64,000 nt of DNA, taken from the NCBI RefSeq assembly GCF_000171615.1, contig NZ_ABFU01000013.3:41678-105677 (forward strand), read 5' to 3'. The stretch comes from Bacillus coahuilensis m4-4 (GTDB taxonomy: Bacteria > Bacillota > Bacilli > Bacillales > Bacillaceae_K). A model generated the notes under the pieces. The model was given only the letters and a program-made list of their open reading frames with translations. It was not told the DNA's origin and did not search any database. Positions within the stretch are counted from its first letter, which is position 1, and each line of letters starts with the position of its first letter. Positions 56,766 to 64,000 of the stretch are shown piece after piece. The position numbers were made by a program, and so were the translations under genes.

Positions 56766-56825
56766 TTTACAATAGAGGGAGAAGTGGTCTATTATTTTTT
56801 TATAAGGTGTGAAAACGGTTGCACA
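56766..56825 (+). promoter_or_regulatory. Promoter and LacI/CcpA-type operator of the maltose phosphorylase operon
   Basis: TTTACA (56766-56771), 18 bp, TATTAT (56790-56795). Downstream, TGTGAAAACGGTTGCACA (56808-56825) is a dyad of the LacI/GalR class and contains a near-match to the CcpA cre consensus (TGAAAACGGTTGCA, one deviation). It lies just after the transcription start, where a bound repressor would block elongation. Either catabolite repression or a local maltose regulator fits. Confidence 0.8.
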
Positions 56826-56897
56826 CAAAGACCTACAGATGAGTAGCGCTACCGTAATGGATAGGGAAAAAGTATTGAGAGGGAAAGGATGAACGAA

Positions 56898-59192
56898 ATG
56901 AAACGTTTGTTTGAAGTAGATGCTTGGAAGATTATCGAAACATCTCTACATAAAGAGGACTTTCGCTTAGCCGAAAGTATGGTGAGTTTAGGGAATGGCC
57001 ACATGGGAATGCGTGGGAATTTTGAGGAATCGTATTCAGGAGATTTTCATAGGGGTTCTTATGTAGCAGGAGTTTGGTTCCCGGATAAAACACGCGTTGG
57101 ATGGTGGAAGAACGGCTATCCAAATTACTTTGGAAAAGTAATCAACTCGACGAATTATATTGGGATTAAAGTTTTCATTGATGGTAATGAAGTAGATCTA
57201 TACACAGCAGATGTAAAAGAATACTACCGAGAGCTTGATATGCAACACGGTGTTTTAACGAGAACCTATACGGTTTCTCAAGATGGAAAAGATACGAGTG
57301 TTAAGGTTGTGCGCTTTCTTTCAGTTGCAGAAAAAGAGCTTGCAGTGATGAACTATGAGGTGACGCCTCTAAATTATAGTGGTGAAGTGACATTTGTACC
57401 TTATTTAGACGGAGATGTACGAAACGAAGATAGCAACTATGAGGAAGATTTCTGGTATGAAAAAAATCGCTCAGTTGGCGAGTTAGAAGGCTCTTTGACT
57501 ATGAGAACAGTGGAAAATCCATTTGGTACTCCGCAGTTTAGCGTAGCGACAACGATGAAATCTATTGTAGACGGATCGATTTCTTCAGTGACTGCTTCTG
57601 AGCAAGAAGAATACGTTGAAAATAAAATTGTCGTTGAGGCAAAAGAAGGATCCACTGTAAGTCTAACCAAATTGGTTGCGGTAACAACAGATCGTGATTA
57701 TAACGAAGCAGAATTAGTAACAAAAGGACAGGAAGTAGTTGAGCGTTCCTTAACAAAGGGATTTGCTACCCTTTTAGATGAACACAAAAAAGGATGGCTA
57801 AGTCGCTGGGAGATAGCGGATGTGGAAATCGAAGGGGAAGATGAAGCTCAACAAGGGATTCGCTTTAACTTATTCCAATTATTCTCTACCTACTACGGAG
57901 AAGATGCTCGTTTAAATATTGGGCCAAAAGGATTTACGGGTGAAAAATATGGTGGTGCTACTTACTGGGACACAGAAGCTTATGCGTTACCTCTTTACTT
58001 ATCAACAGCAGACAGCGAGGTTTCACGCAACCTTCTCGTTTACCGTCATAATCAATTAGATGGTGCCTATCATAATGCGAATCAACAAGGATTAGCTGGA
58101 GCGCTTTACCCAATGGTAACGTTTAACGGGGTAGAGTGTCATAATGAGTGGGAAATCACATTTGAAGAAATTCACCGTAACGGTGCTATTGCCTATGCAG
58201 TTTATAACTATGTGAATTACACAGGAGACCGTGATTATTTACACGAATATGGCATTGATGTGTTAACTGGCATATCTCGATTCTGGGCAGACCGTGTACA
58301 TTACAATAAAAAGAAAGATGTCTATATGATGCACGGAGTAACAGGTCCGAATGAATATGAAAACAACGTAAACAACAATTGGTACACGAATCGTATTGCT
58401 AAATGGACGTTAGATTACACTCTTAGTGTAGTCGAGTATGTAAAAGCAGAAGGTCATGAAAATAGAGTACATGGACTTCACCTGACAGAAGAAGAGTTAA
58501 GTAAGTGGGCGGATATTTCTCAAAAAATGTATCTTCCGTATGATGAGGAGCTTGGGGTGTTTGTCCAACACGATACATTCTTAGATAAAGATTTAATGAC
58601 AGTCGATGAGCTTGGTAAAGAACATCGTCCGTTAAATCAAAACTGGTCATGGGATCGCATTCTACGTAGCTGTTTCATCAAACAAGCGGACGTGCTTCAG
58701 GGCTTATACTTCTTAAATCATGAATTCTCTGAAGAAGAAAAGCGTAGAAACTTTGATTTTTATGAGCCGATGACCGTTCATGAATCTTCTCTTTCTCCTT
58801 CTATTCATGCCATTTTAGCAGCTGAGCTTGGAAAAGAAGATAAAGCGTACGAAATGTACCACCGTACAGCTCGTTTGGACTTGGATAATTACAATAACGA
58901 CACAGAGGATGGACTTCACATCACGAGTATGACTGGTGCCTGGCTTGTGATTGTTCAAGGGTTTGCAGGAATGAGAACAGCAGAGGAAACTCTTGCATTC
59001 GCTCCATTTATGCCAACAGCTTGGAATCGTTATTCTTTCAATATTGTTTATCGTAACCATACGTTAAAAGTAGAAGTAACGAAAGAAGAGGTTACGATTC
59101 AGCAAACGGGGCCTTCGTTAACAATAAGTTTATACAATGAACTTCACCAAATAGAGGAAAATGGAACGGTTACTGTTCCGTTAAGAAAGTAA
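56898..59192 (+). CDS. Maltose phosphorylase (GH65)
   Basis: A 764-residue inverting glycoside phosphorylase of family GH65, splitting maltose with phosphate into glucose and beta-glucose 1-phosphate. Blocks: [20 protein letters not shown] near the start, [11 protein letters not shown], and the general-acid Glu in [15 protein letters not shown] near residue 486; then [21 protein letters not shown]. subtilis YvdK is the counterpart; kojibiose or trehalose phosphorylase cannot be fully excluded, but the loop resembles maltose enzymes. AAAGG 8-9 nt before ATG 56898 favours it over ATG 56889. The beta-phosphoglucomutase gene follows after 12 nt. Confidence 0.92.
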   Translation: MKRLFEVDAWKIIETSLHKEDFRLAESMVSLGNGHMGMRGNFEESYSGDFHRGSYVAGVWFPDKTRVGWWKNGYPNYFGKVINSTNYIGIKVFIDGNEVDLYTADVKEYYRELDMQHGVLTRTYTVSQDGKDTSVKVVRFLSVAEKELAVMNYEVTPLNYSGEVTFVPYLDGDVRNEDSNYEEDFWYEKNRSVGELEGSLTMRTVENPFGTPQFSVATTMKSIVDGSISSVTASEQEEYVENKIVVEAKEGSTVSLTKLVAVTTDRDYNEAELVTKGQEVVERSLTKGFATLLDEHKKGWLSRWEIADVEIEGEDEAQQGIRFNLFQLFSTYYGEDARLNIGPKGFTGEKYGGATYWDTEAYALPLYLSTADSEVSRNLLVYRHNQLDGAYHNANQQGLAGALYPMVTFNGVECHNEWEITFEEIHRNGAIAYAVYNYVNYTGDRDYLHEYGIDVLTGISRFWADRVHYNKKKDVYMMHGVTGPNEYENNVNNNWYTNRIAKWTLDYTLSVVEYVKAEGHENRVHGLHLTEEELSKWADISQKMYLPYDEELGVFVQHDTFLDKDLMTVDELGKEHRPLNQNWSWDRILRSCFIKQADVLQGLYFLNHEFSEEEKRRNFDFYEPMTVHESSLSPSIHAILAAELGKEDKAYEMYHRTARLDLDNYNNDTEDGLHITSMTGAWLVIVQGFAGMRTAEETLAFAPFMPTAWNRYSFNIVYRNHTLKVEVTKEEVTIQQTGPSLTISLYNELHQIEENGTVTVPLRK

Positions 59193-59204
59193 GGTGGATA
59201 CGAA

Positions 59205-59873
59205 ATGGAAAAACTAGTTTCAGCGTTTATATTTGATTTAGATGGAGTGATAACAGACACAGCGGAATATCACTTCCTAGCATGGCAAGCTCTTGCGAAT
59301 GATGTCAACATTTCATTTACCCGTGAGGATAATGAAGAGTTAAAGGGAATTTCTCGAATGGAGTCACTAGAGAAAATCTTAGCATTAGGTGGACGAGAAG
59401 ATGACTTTTCCCTTGAAGAAAAAGAAACGTTAGCGGCTAAAAAGAATGAGCATTATTTAGAGTTAATCAAGAAGGTGAGTCCGAGTGACATTTTACCAGG
59501 AATGAAAGAATTGATTCTGACGATTAAAGCTAAGGGCCATAAGCTTGGTCTTGCTTCTGCAAGTAAGAATGCTTTTACGGTCATGGAGGCACTTGATTTA
59601 CGTGATTTATTCGATACCATTGTCGATGCAAAAGAAGTAAAACAAGGGAAGCCGCATCCTGAGGTATTTCTAACAGCTGCAGAGCAGCTAGGTGTAGATC
59701 CATCCACTTGCATCGGAGTTGAGGATGCGGTTGCAGGGGTAGAAGCCATTAAGGCAGCAGGGATGTTTGCTGTTGCGGTAGGTCCGGAAGAATCCTTCCG
59801 TCATGCCGATCTTGTCTATTCTTCTACAGATGAAGTAACGTATGAAAGAGTAATGGCTGCCTTTCAAAAATAA
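59205..59873 (+). CDS. pgmB: Beta-phosphoglucomutase
   Basis: A 222-residue HAD-superfamily mutase converting beta-glucose 1-phosphate, the product of the preceding enzyme, into glucose 6-phosphate. Motif I FIFDLDGVITDTAEYHFLAW has the nucleophile Asp9 and general acid/base Asp11; substrate loop KGISRMESL, motif II SASKNAF, Lys in KQGKPHPEVF and motif III VEDAVAGVEAIKAAGM are intact. GAGGTGGATACGAA-type spacing before ATG 59205. With the phosphorylase it forms an ATP-saving maltose route. Confidence 0.95.
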   Translation: MEKLVSAFIFDLDGVITDTAEYHFLAWQALANDVNISFTREDNEELKGISRMESLEKILALGGREDDFSLEEKETLAAKKNEHYLELIKKVSPSDILPGMKELILTIKAKGHKLGLASASKNAFTVMEALDLRDLFDTIVDAKEVKQGKPHPEVFLTAAEQLGVDPSTCIGVEDAVAGVEAIKAAGMFAVAVGPEESFRHADLVYSSTDEVTYERVMAAFQK

Positions 59874-59889
59874 TAGCTCAAACATGTAA

Positions 59890-59919
59890 AACGGTCCTAT
59901 TATGGGGACCGTTTTTTAG
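59890..59919 (+). terminator. Terminator of the maltose operon
   Basis: AACGGTCC/GGACCGTT stem with short loop and six T. Confidence 0.95.
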
Positions 59920-60295
59920 GCTCCCCTAAAGGGAACCAGGTCTGTAAAGAAGCTTCATTTTTCATCTTGCCCATATCTACTATATAAAAGTAACGAATTA
60001 AATAAAGGATTAAAAGGTAAAGGTATCCTATGAGCGATAAGTGGGAGGATATCCCTATTTATGTAAGCAGGGAAGCCGGGATATGAATTTAAAAATCTTA
60101 CAGATTCGTGAACTCTATTGCGGTCTTTCGTAATCCATCATACAATAAGCATAAGATTAGTTAGTGAATCACTTCACAAACATGAACCACCCATTTTCCT
60201 ATTTAGCATAACTAAACTGTCCTTATTATCCCCTCATTTAATGTGGACAGATGTCTTAACAGTAAACGGACAACTTAATGTGAAGTGAGACACCT
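59920..60295. other. Gene-free stretch with nested inverted repeats
   Basis: No supported gene. CACTTCACA (near 60171-60179) and TGTGAAGTG (near 60280-60288) are 9-bp inverted arms about 100 bp apart; inside them CTGTCC and GGACAG form a second pair (near 60219 and 60246). The ATG near 60030 opens an 18-codon frame after AAAGG, too short to call. The region ends in a strong terminator that has no visible gene in front. Confidence 0.5.
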
Positions 60296-60333
60296 GAAAA
60301 ATCCCCTTGTAGTCTAGGCAAGGGGATTTTTCT
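60296..60333. terminator. Strong bidirectional-looking terminator
   Basis: AAAAATCCCCTTG/CAAGGGGATTTTT perfect 13-bp stem with a 9-nt loop. Confidence 0.9.
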
Positions 60334-60440
60334 ATAGAAATATAGTTATGAATGCATATTAGCCTTTTCACAAACCAATTTTTCTATAATTTGGTACAAT
60401 ATACATGAATAGAAGTCACATACCATGAGGAAGATTTCCT

Positions 60441-60800
60441 ATGCATAAAATAATATTATTTGATGGAGTGTGTAACCTTTGCGATGGTGTCGTACAGTTT
60501 GTTCTCAAACATAATACGAGAGAAGATATCTATTTTGCTTCCTTACAATCAGAGATAGGAAAGAAACTATATGAACAGCATATAAGTGAGCCTCTACAGA
60601 AATTAGATACCTTTGTCTATATTGAGAAGGAATGTGGATATACGCGTTCTACAGCAGCCCTAAAGTTGGCCAAAAACTTAAATGCACCATGGAAAGCTCT
60701 GACAGTATTCATTATAGTCCCCAGATCTATAAGAGATAAGGTGTATAACTGGGTGGCAATAAATCGCTACACATGGTTTGGGAAAAAGAGAGTTGTATGA
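60441..60800 (+). CDS. DCC family thiol-disulfide oxidoreductase-like protein (DUF393)
   Basis: A 119-residue thioredoxin-like protein of the DCC family (B. subtilis YuxK). The family motif IILFDGVCNLCDG with the CxxC at about residues 11-14 is at the N-terminus, and the C-terminal VAINRYTWFGKKR matches the conserved RYxWFG end. The partner and substrate are unknown. GAGGAAGATTTCCT precedes ATG 60441. Monocistronic as far as can be seen. Confidence 0.88.
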   Translation: MHKIILFDGVCNLCDGVVQFVLKHNTREDIYFASLQSEIGKKLYEQHISEPLQKLDTFVYIEKECGYTRSTAALKLAKNLNAPWKALTVFIIVPRSIRDKVYNWVAINRYTWFGKKRVV

Positions 60801-60948
60801 TCCCTCACCCAAAATGGAAGAAACGATTCCTAGGCTAGTGATCCTTTAGAAGAACTTTACAAAAAATACATACAAAATTACTCCTCACATAGTAGAGTGT
60901 GAAGGATGAGTCTAAAAGACTATTTGACTGTTGAGAGGTTGTTTGGGG

Positions 60949-62269
60949 ATGAGTAAGAAATCAAAAACCAAAGTTGTTCTTGTTTTTTTTCGTCATACTT
61001 TGTGTTATCGCATTATTTAATGTGTTTATCTATTATTTTAATATCCAAAAGACTGTGAATGTCTCGGTTGCGAATCAAGGGATAGAGGTTGCATCAGGCA
61101 TTGCGATAAATATAGATCGAGATAGTTTAGAATCTTTCTTGGCATCCAAAAAAAAGAGTCGTGAATTTTCAGAAATTCAGCGATATTTATTAGATTCTAG
61201 ACAAAAATCGGGAGCTATGTATGTTTATTTGTTTGAAGTCTCAGAAGAAGGGGATGCAGAAACCTTAATAGTTGGTTGGCCTCGAGGAACAGAAGTATCT
61301 TTTCCGATTGGGTTTGAAACCAATTTAGAACAAGAGTATGTGAACAAAGCAAAGGACGGAGAATCCTTTTATACGAGAATAATAGAACATCCTCCGTACG
61401 GGGCGTATATTACATCAGCTGCACCAATTATCGGAAAGGATGGGAGTGTGCTGGCATATATTGGTGTGGATAATAGTATTGCGTTAACAGATCAAATTTC
61501 TTCAGATGTAATGAAAAATAGTCTAATGACGATGGTCTATCAAGGGTTAATTGTGTTTATACTATTTGGAATCTACTTAATGATGGACAGGTGGTATCAA
61601 AATTACACTCGTCACGAAGTGGAAGATGTAGAAGAAACATTCCTAGCGGAAGTCCAATCCGTTTTATCAACGGTTAGGTCACTTCGTCATGATTTCTTAA
61701 ATCATGTTCAGGTCATACATGGGTTACTACGATTAGACCGACAAGAAGCCGCAATGGATTATATTATGAGTATTAGTGAAGAAGTTAGAAATGTTGGCAG
61801 GCTTCCCTATTCCTTGCAAAACCCCGTTCTCCTTGCTTTATTGCAAATAAAAGTGATTCAAGCTAAGAATCAACAGATTATGTTTGATACGAATATTGAA
61901 GACCATCTATATGAAGGGGTAAAGAGCAGCGATTTAATGAAGATTTTATCGAACCTATTAGATAATGCAATGGAAGCTACGGTTGTATTACAAGAAGAAG
62001 AACGCTATATTCAGTTGCAAATGAAGGAAGAGTTTGGGGTAGTTAAAATTAAAGTAAAAAATTCGGGTCCATCGATTGAAAAAAGCCATTTGAGTCATGT
62101 ATTCCAAAGTGGGTTTTCAACCAAACGAGAGACCAAAGATAAATCGGTAAGAGGTCAAGGACTTTTTATCGTCTCTAGTGTAGTAAATCAATACAATGGG
62201 ACAGTAGATATAAGTAGAGAAGGTGGTTTAACCGTATTTTCAGTGACTCTGAAAAAAAGAATAGGGTAG
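60949..62269 (+). CDS. Spo0B/CitA-type sensor histidine kinase, one frameshift
   Basis: A membrane sensor kinase of about 439 residues. After repair the N-terminus reads MSKKSKTKVVLVFFVILCVI, a helix; an extracytoplasmic domain of about 140 residues with IIGKDGSVLAYIGVDNS (Cache/PAS-like) and a second helix follow. The transmitter has SLRHDFLNHVQVIHGLL, the His block of the Spo0B/DcuS/CitA group, N box NLLDNAMEAT and the GHKL G2 GQGLFIVSSVV. An extra T in the eight-T run near 60984-60991 splits it. No response regulator is adjacent, unlike most CitA-type kinases, so its partner is elsewhere. Ligand unknown. Confidence 0.85.
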
Positions 62270-62344
62270 ACGAGGGTGCAATCCATCAGGCTTCATGTTA
62301 TTCTATACCAATAATACAAGGAACTTGATATGAAGGAGAATACA

Positions 62345-63579
62345 ATGGAAGACACTACATTACCAAAAGCGTTACCCCCCTTTTACAAACTAAATGGCAC
62401 GAGGAAGGGTTTACGGAAGCAACTTCAATCCAGAATGAAGTATTTCAACCAATCACCGAAGGAGAAGATGTGATTGCAGAGTCACCAACTGGAACGGGGA
62501 AAACACTAGCATATGTATTACCGATTTTACAAAAAATTGAAGCAGACTCTCAAGACTTACAAGTGATGATTCTTGCCCCGTCTCATGAGCTTGTGATGCA
62601 AATTCATCAGGTGATTGTTGATTGGGGAAAAGAATTATCTATACGCTCCGCTAGTTTTATTGGGGGAGGAAATGTTCAAAACCAAAAGGAAAAGCTTAAG
62701 AAAAAGCCACATATTATTGTAGGTTCGCCAGGAAGAGTGGCAGAACTGATTAAAAGTAAAAAGATGAAAGTTCATAATGTGAGAACGATCGTCATAGATG
62801 AAGTAGACCAGCTTGTAAGCAGAGAACACTTGAATACCATTCAATCGATCATACAATCTACGTTAAAAGAACGTCAACTATTATTCTTCTCTGCAACCGT
62901 GAAAGAAGAAACAGAAAAAGTAGGCAATGAAATGATGAAGTCTCCTAAGGTTATCCGTGTGAAGAAGGAGAATACGAAAAACGTAGAATATCAATATATC
63001 CAGGTAGAACAAAGAGACAAGGTAGATACATTACGTAGTGCTCTTCATGCATTAGAACACGAGAAAATCCTTGTCTTTGTGAACGAGATTACAAAGCTTG
63101 GAGAGATTGAAGAGAAGCTTTTATTCAAGGGTGTTAAGGTCGCGACACTAGCTTCAGATGCTAAAAAACAGGACCGTGAAAAAGCATTAAAGCTCTTTAG
63201 ACAAAATGAAGTGAACACCTTAATGGTGACAGATGTAGCTGCTCGCGGGTTAGACATACAAAATGTCACAATGGTACTAATGCTTGATTTACCACGAGAT
63301 TATGAACAGTTTGTCCACAGATCTGGAAGAACGGGGAGAATGGGGAAAAGTGGTCAAGTATTAATGTTAACAAATGAACGTGAAGTTCGTGAGGCAAAGC
63401 AATTTAGTAAAAGATTAGGTTCTGAAGCTTTAGAAAAATCTATATATGGCGGAAAGCTATTATCCGTAGAAGAGCAACAAATTCAACAAAAGGTTAATAA
63501 GTCACAAGCTAGGCCAAAGCCTAAAGGAAAAAAGCCGCTTGGACAAAAGAAAAAGCGGTCACTTGCCAAAAAGAAATAA
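62345..63579 (+). CDS. yfmL: DEAD-box RNA helicase YfmL, one frameshift
   Basis: An RNA helicase close to B. subtilis YfmL, which helps 50S ribosome assembly. Motifs: I ESPTGTGKT, Ia as APSHELVMQ, Ib GSPGRVAELI, II as VIDEVDQL (DEVD instead of DEAD), III SAT, V VTDVAARGLDI, VI HRSGRTGRMG, then a basic tail ending KKRSLAKKK. The real start is ATG 62345 with AAGGAGAAT; its first residues MEDTTLPKALPPF join WHEEGFTEATSIQNEVF after adding a T to the TTTT at 62381-62384. Repaired length about 411. A terminator with a group II intron just behind it follows. Confidence 0.92.
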
Positions 63580-63585
63580 AGATCA

Positions 63586-63624
63586 AAAGAGTCCCGGTAG
63601 CCATAGCTCCTGGGACTCTTTCTA
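63586..63624 (+). terminator. Terminator of yfmL, target of the intron
   Basis: AAGAGTCCCGG pairs with CCTGGGACTCTT around an 11-nt loop, followed by TCT. The intron begins immediately after. Confidence 0.9.
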
Positions 63625-64000
63625 GTGCGCCTGGCATGGGTGCAATCTATAGGGTGAAAGTCCCGAACTGTGAAGGCAGAAGTAGCAGTTAGCTTAACGC
63701 AAGGGTGTCCATGGTGACGTGGAATCTGAAGGAAGCGAGCGGCAAACCTCCGGTCTGAGGAACACGAACTTCATATGAGGCTAAGGTATCGTTGGATGAG
63801 TTTGCTAAACAAAACGAAGTCCTTTCTGTCGAAGGCGATATCAAGTAAATGGAGCAGATAGGTGGAGGGAAAGATTGCATTCTTACCCAGGGAGGTCTGA
63901 CTGGAAAGCCGAGCACACTCGGTAACCTATTTAGCGATGAATAGCTGAACAGTCAGAAGTCAGCAGAAGTCGTAGTACCAATGGTATCTAGAGCCATTGG
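63625..64000 (+). mobile_element. Group II intron, 5' part (ribozyme domain I and on), truncated by window end
   Basis: The element starts GTGCGCCTGGCATGGG, the canonical group II 5' end (GUGCG), and continues with a well-conserved intron RNA block including GGGTGAAAGTCCCGAACTGTG near 63652-63672 and AGTCAGCAGAAGTCGTAGTACC near 63955-63977, which commonly leads to the intron-encoded reverse transcriptase/maturase. The maturase gene lies beyond the window. Insertion directly behind a terminator stem is the habit of bacterial class C (IIC) introns; the class assignment is inference. A minus-strand frame of 75 codons inside it is not a gene. Confidence 0.88.

Noticed and set aside
60030..60086. 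18-codon frame starting MSDKWEDIPIY
   Set aside because: AAAGG spacing is acceptable but there is no promoter or terminator directly tied to it and it is too short to support alone.
59945..60135. Minus-strand open stretch in the intergenic region reading NRDILPLIAHRIPLPF
   Set aside because: No start codon or ribosome site and no recognisable family; may be chance in A/T-rich DNA.
63689..63916. 75-codon minus-strand frame in the group II intron
   Set aside because: Lies inside the structured intron RNA on the wrong strand.

Overview
The window is chromosomal DNA from a low-G+C Gram-positive, spore-former-like bacterium of the Bacillaceae. The evidence is the A/T-rich codon use, strong AGGAGG-type ribosome sites, a T-box leader, a CIRCE element, and a gene order (camS, putP/opuE, gatCAB, dgkB, rlmCD) that matches the corresponding part of the Bacillus subtilis chromosome. 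I cannot name the species. No tRNA, rRNA, CRISPR array or prophage is visible. The only clear mobile element is the 5' part of a group II intron that runs off the right end.

Layout. 1-4.5 kb: end of camS, a periodic repeat array, a TetR-controlled SMR efflux pair, and a Na+/proline symporter. 4.6-7.8 kb: glyoxylate shunt (malate synthase, isocitrate lyase) inserted into the conserved order. 7.9-13.5 kb: small conserved proteins and the gatCAB amidotransferase operon. 14.2-17.1 kb: a T-box leader, probably tyrosine-responsive, reading into a double-nitroreductase gene and an amino-acid permease. 17.2-17.6 kb: a second periodic array. 17.7-24.4 kb: LCP protein, dgkB, rlmCD, DUF1456, HAD phosphatase, DegV, a lipoprotein. 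24.6-30.8 kb: ABC exporter pair and Ca2+ ATPase. 31-34.7 kb: HrcA/CIRCE-controlled htpG and a Na+/amino-acid symporter. 34.9-37.3 kb: a class F sortase next to a likely wall-anchored substrate. 37.4-46.1 kb: acyltransferase, GltS-type carrier, secreted nuclease, a YqcI/YcgG plus DDAH-like pair, a broken RsbR paralogue, ThrE exporter. 46.4-49 kb: a small-protein gene and c-di-GMP genes. 49-56.7 kb: repair/helicase genes, MFS carrier, sensor kinase, YkuS, phospholipase C-like protein, EAL remnant. 56.8-59.9 kb: maltose phosphorylase and beta-phosphoglucomutase behind a LacI/CcpA-type operator. 60.4-63.6 kb: DCC protein, sensor kinase, YfmL helicase.

The sequence carries about 20 single-base indels that break conserved genes, nearly all in short homopolymers (camS, aceB, htpG twice, AGCS symporter, acyltransferase twice, two EAL genes, MFS, two kinases, two helicases and others). 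This pattern looks like consensus sequencing error more than gene decay, so I report these as single genes with the break position stated. One RsbR paralogue also has an in-frame amber codon and is more credibly a pseudogene.

The most interesting items are: two arrays that share a 21-bp unit and the same 103-bp super-period; a YqcI/YcgG (heme N-oxygenase-like) gene paired with a DDAH-like amidinohydrolase; a sortase F with a C-terminal fibronectin-III-like domain beside a tandem-repeat MPSTG protein; a Tyr-type T-box ahead of a fused nitroreductase; and a 29-codon gene with its own promoter, ribosome site and terminator.
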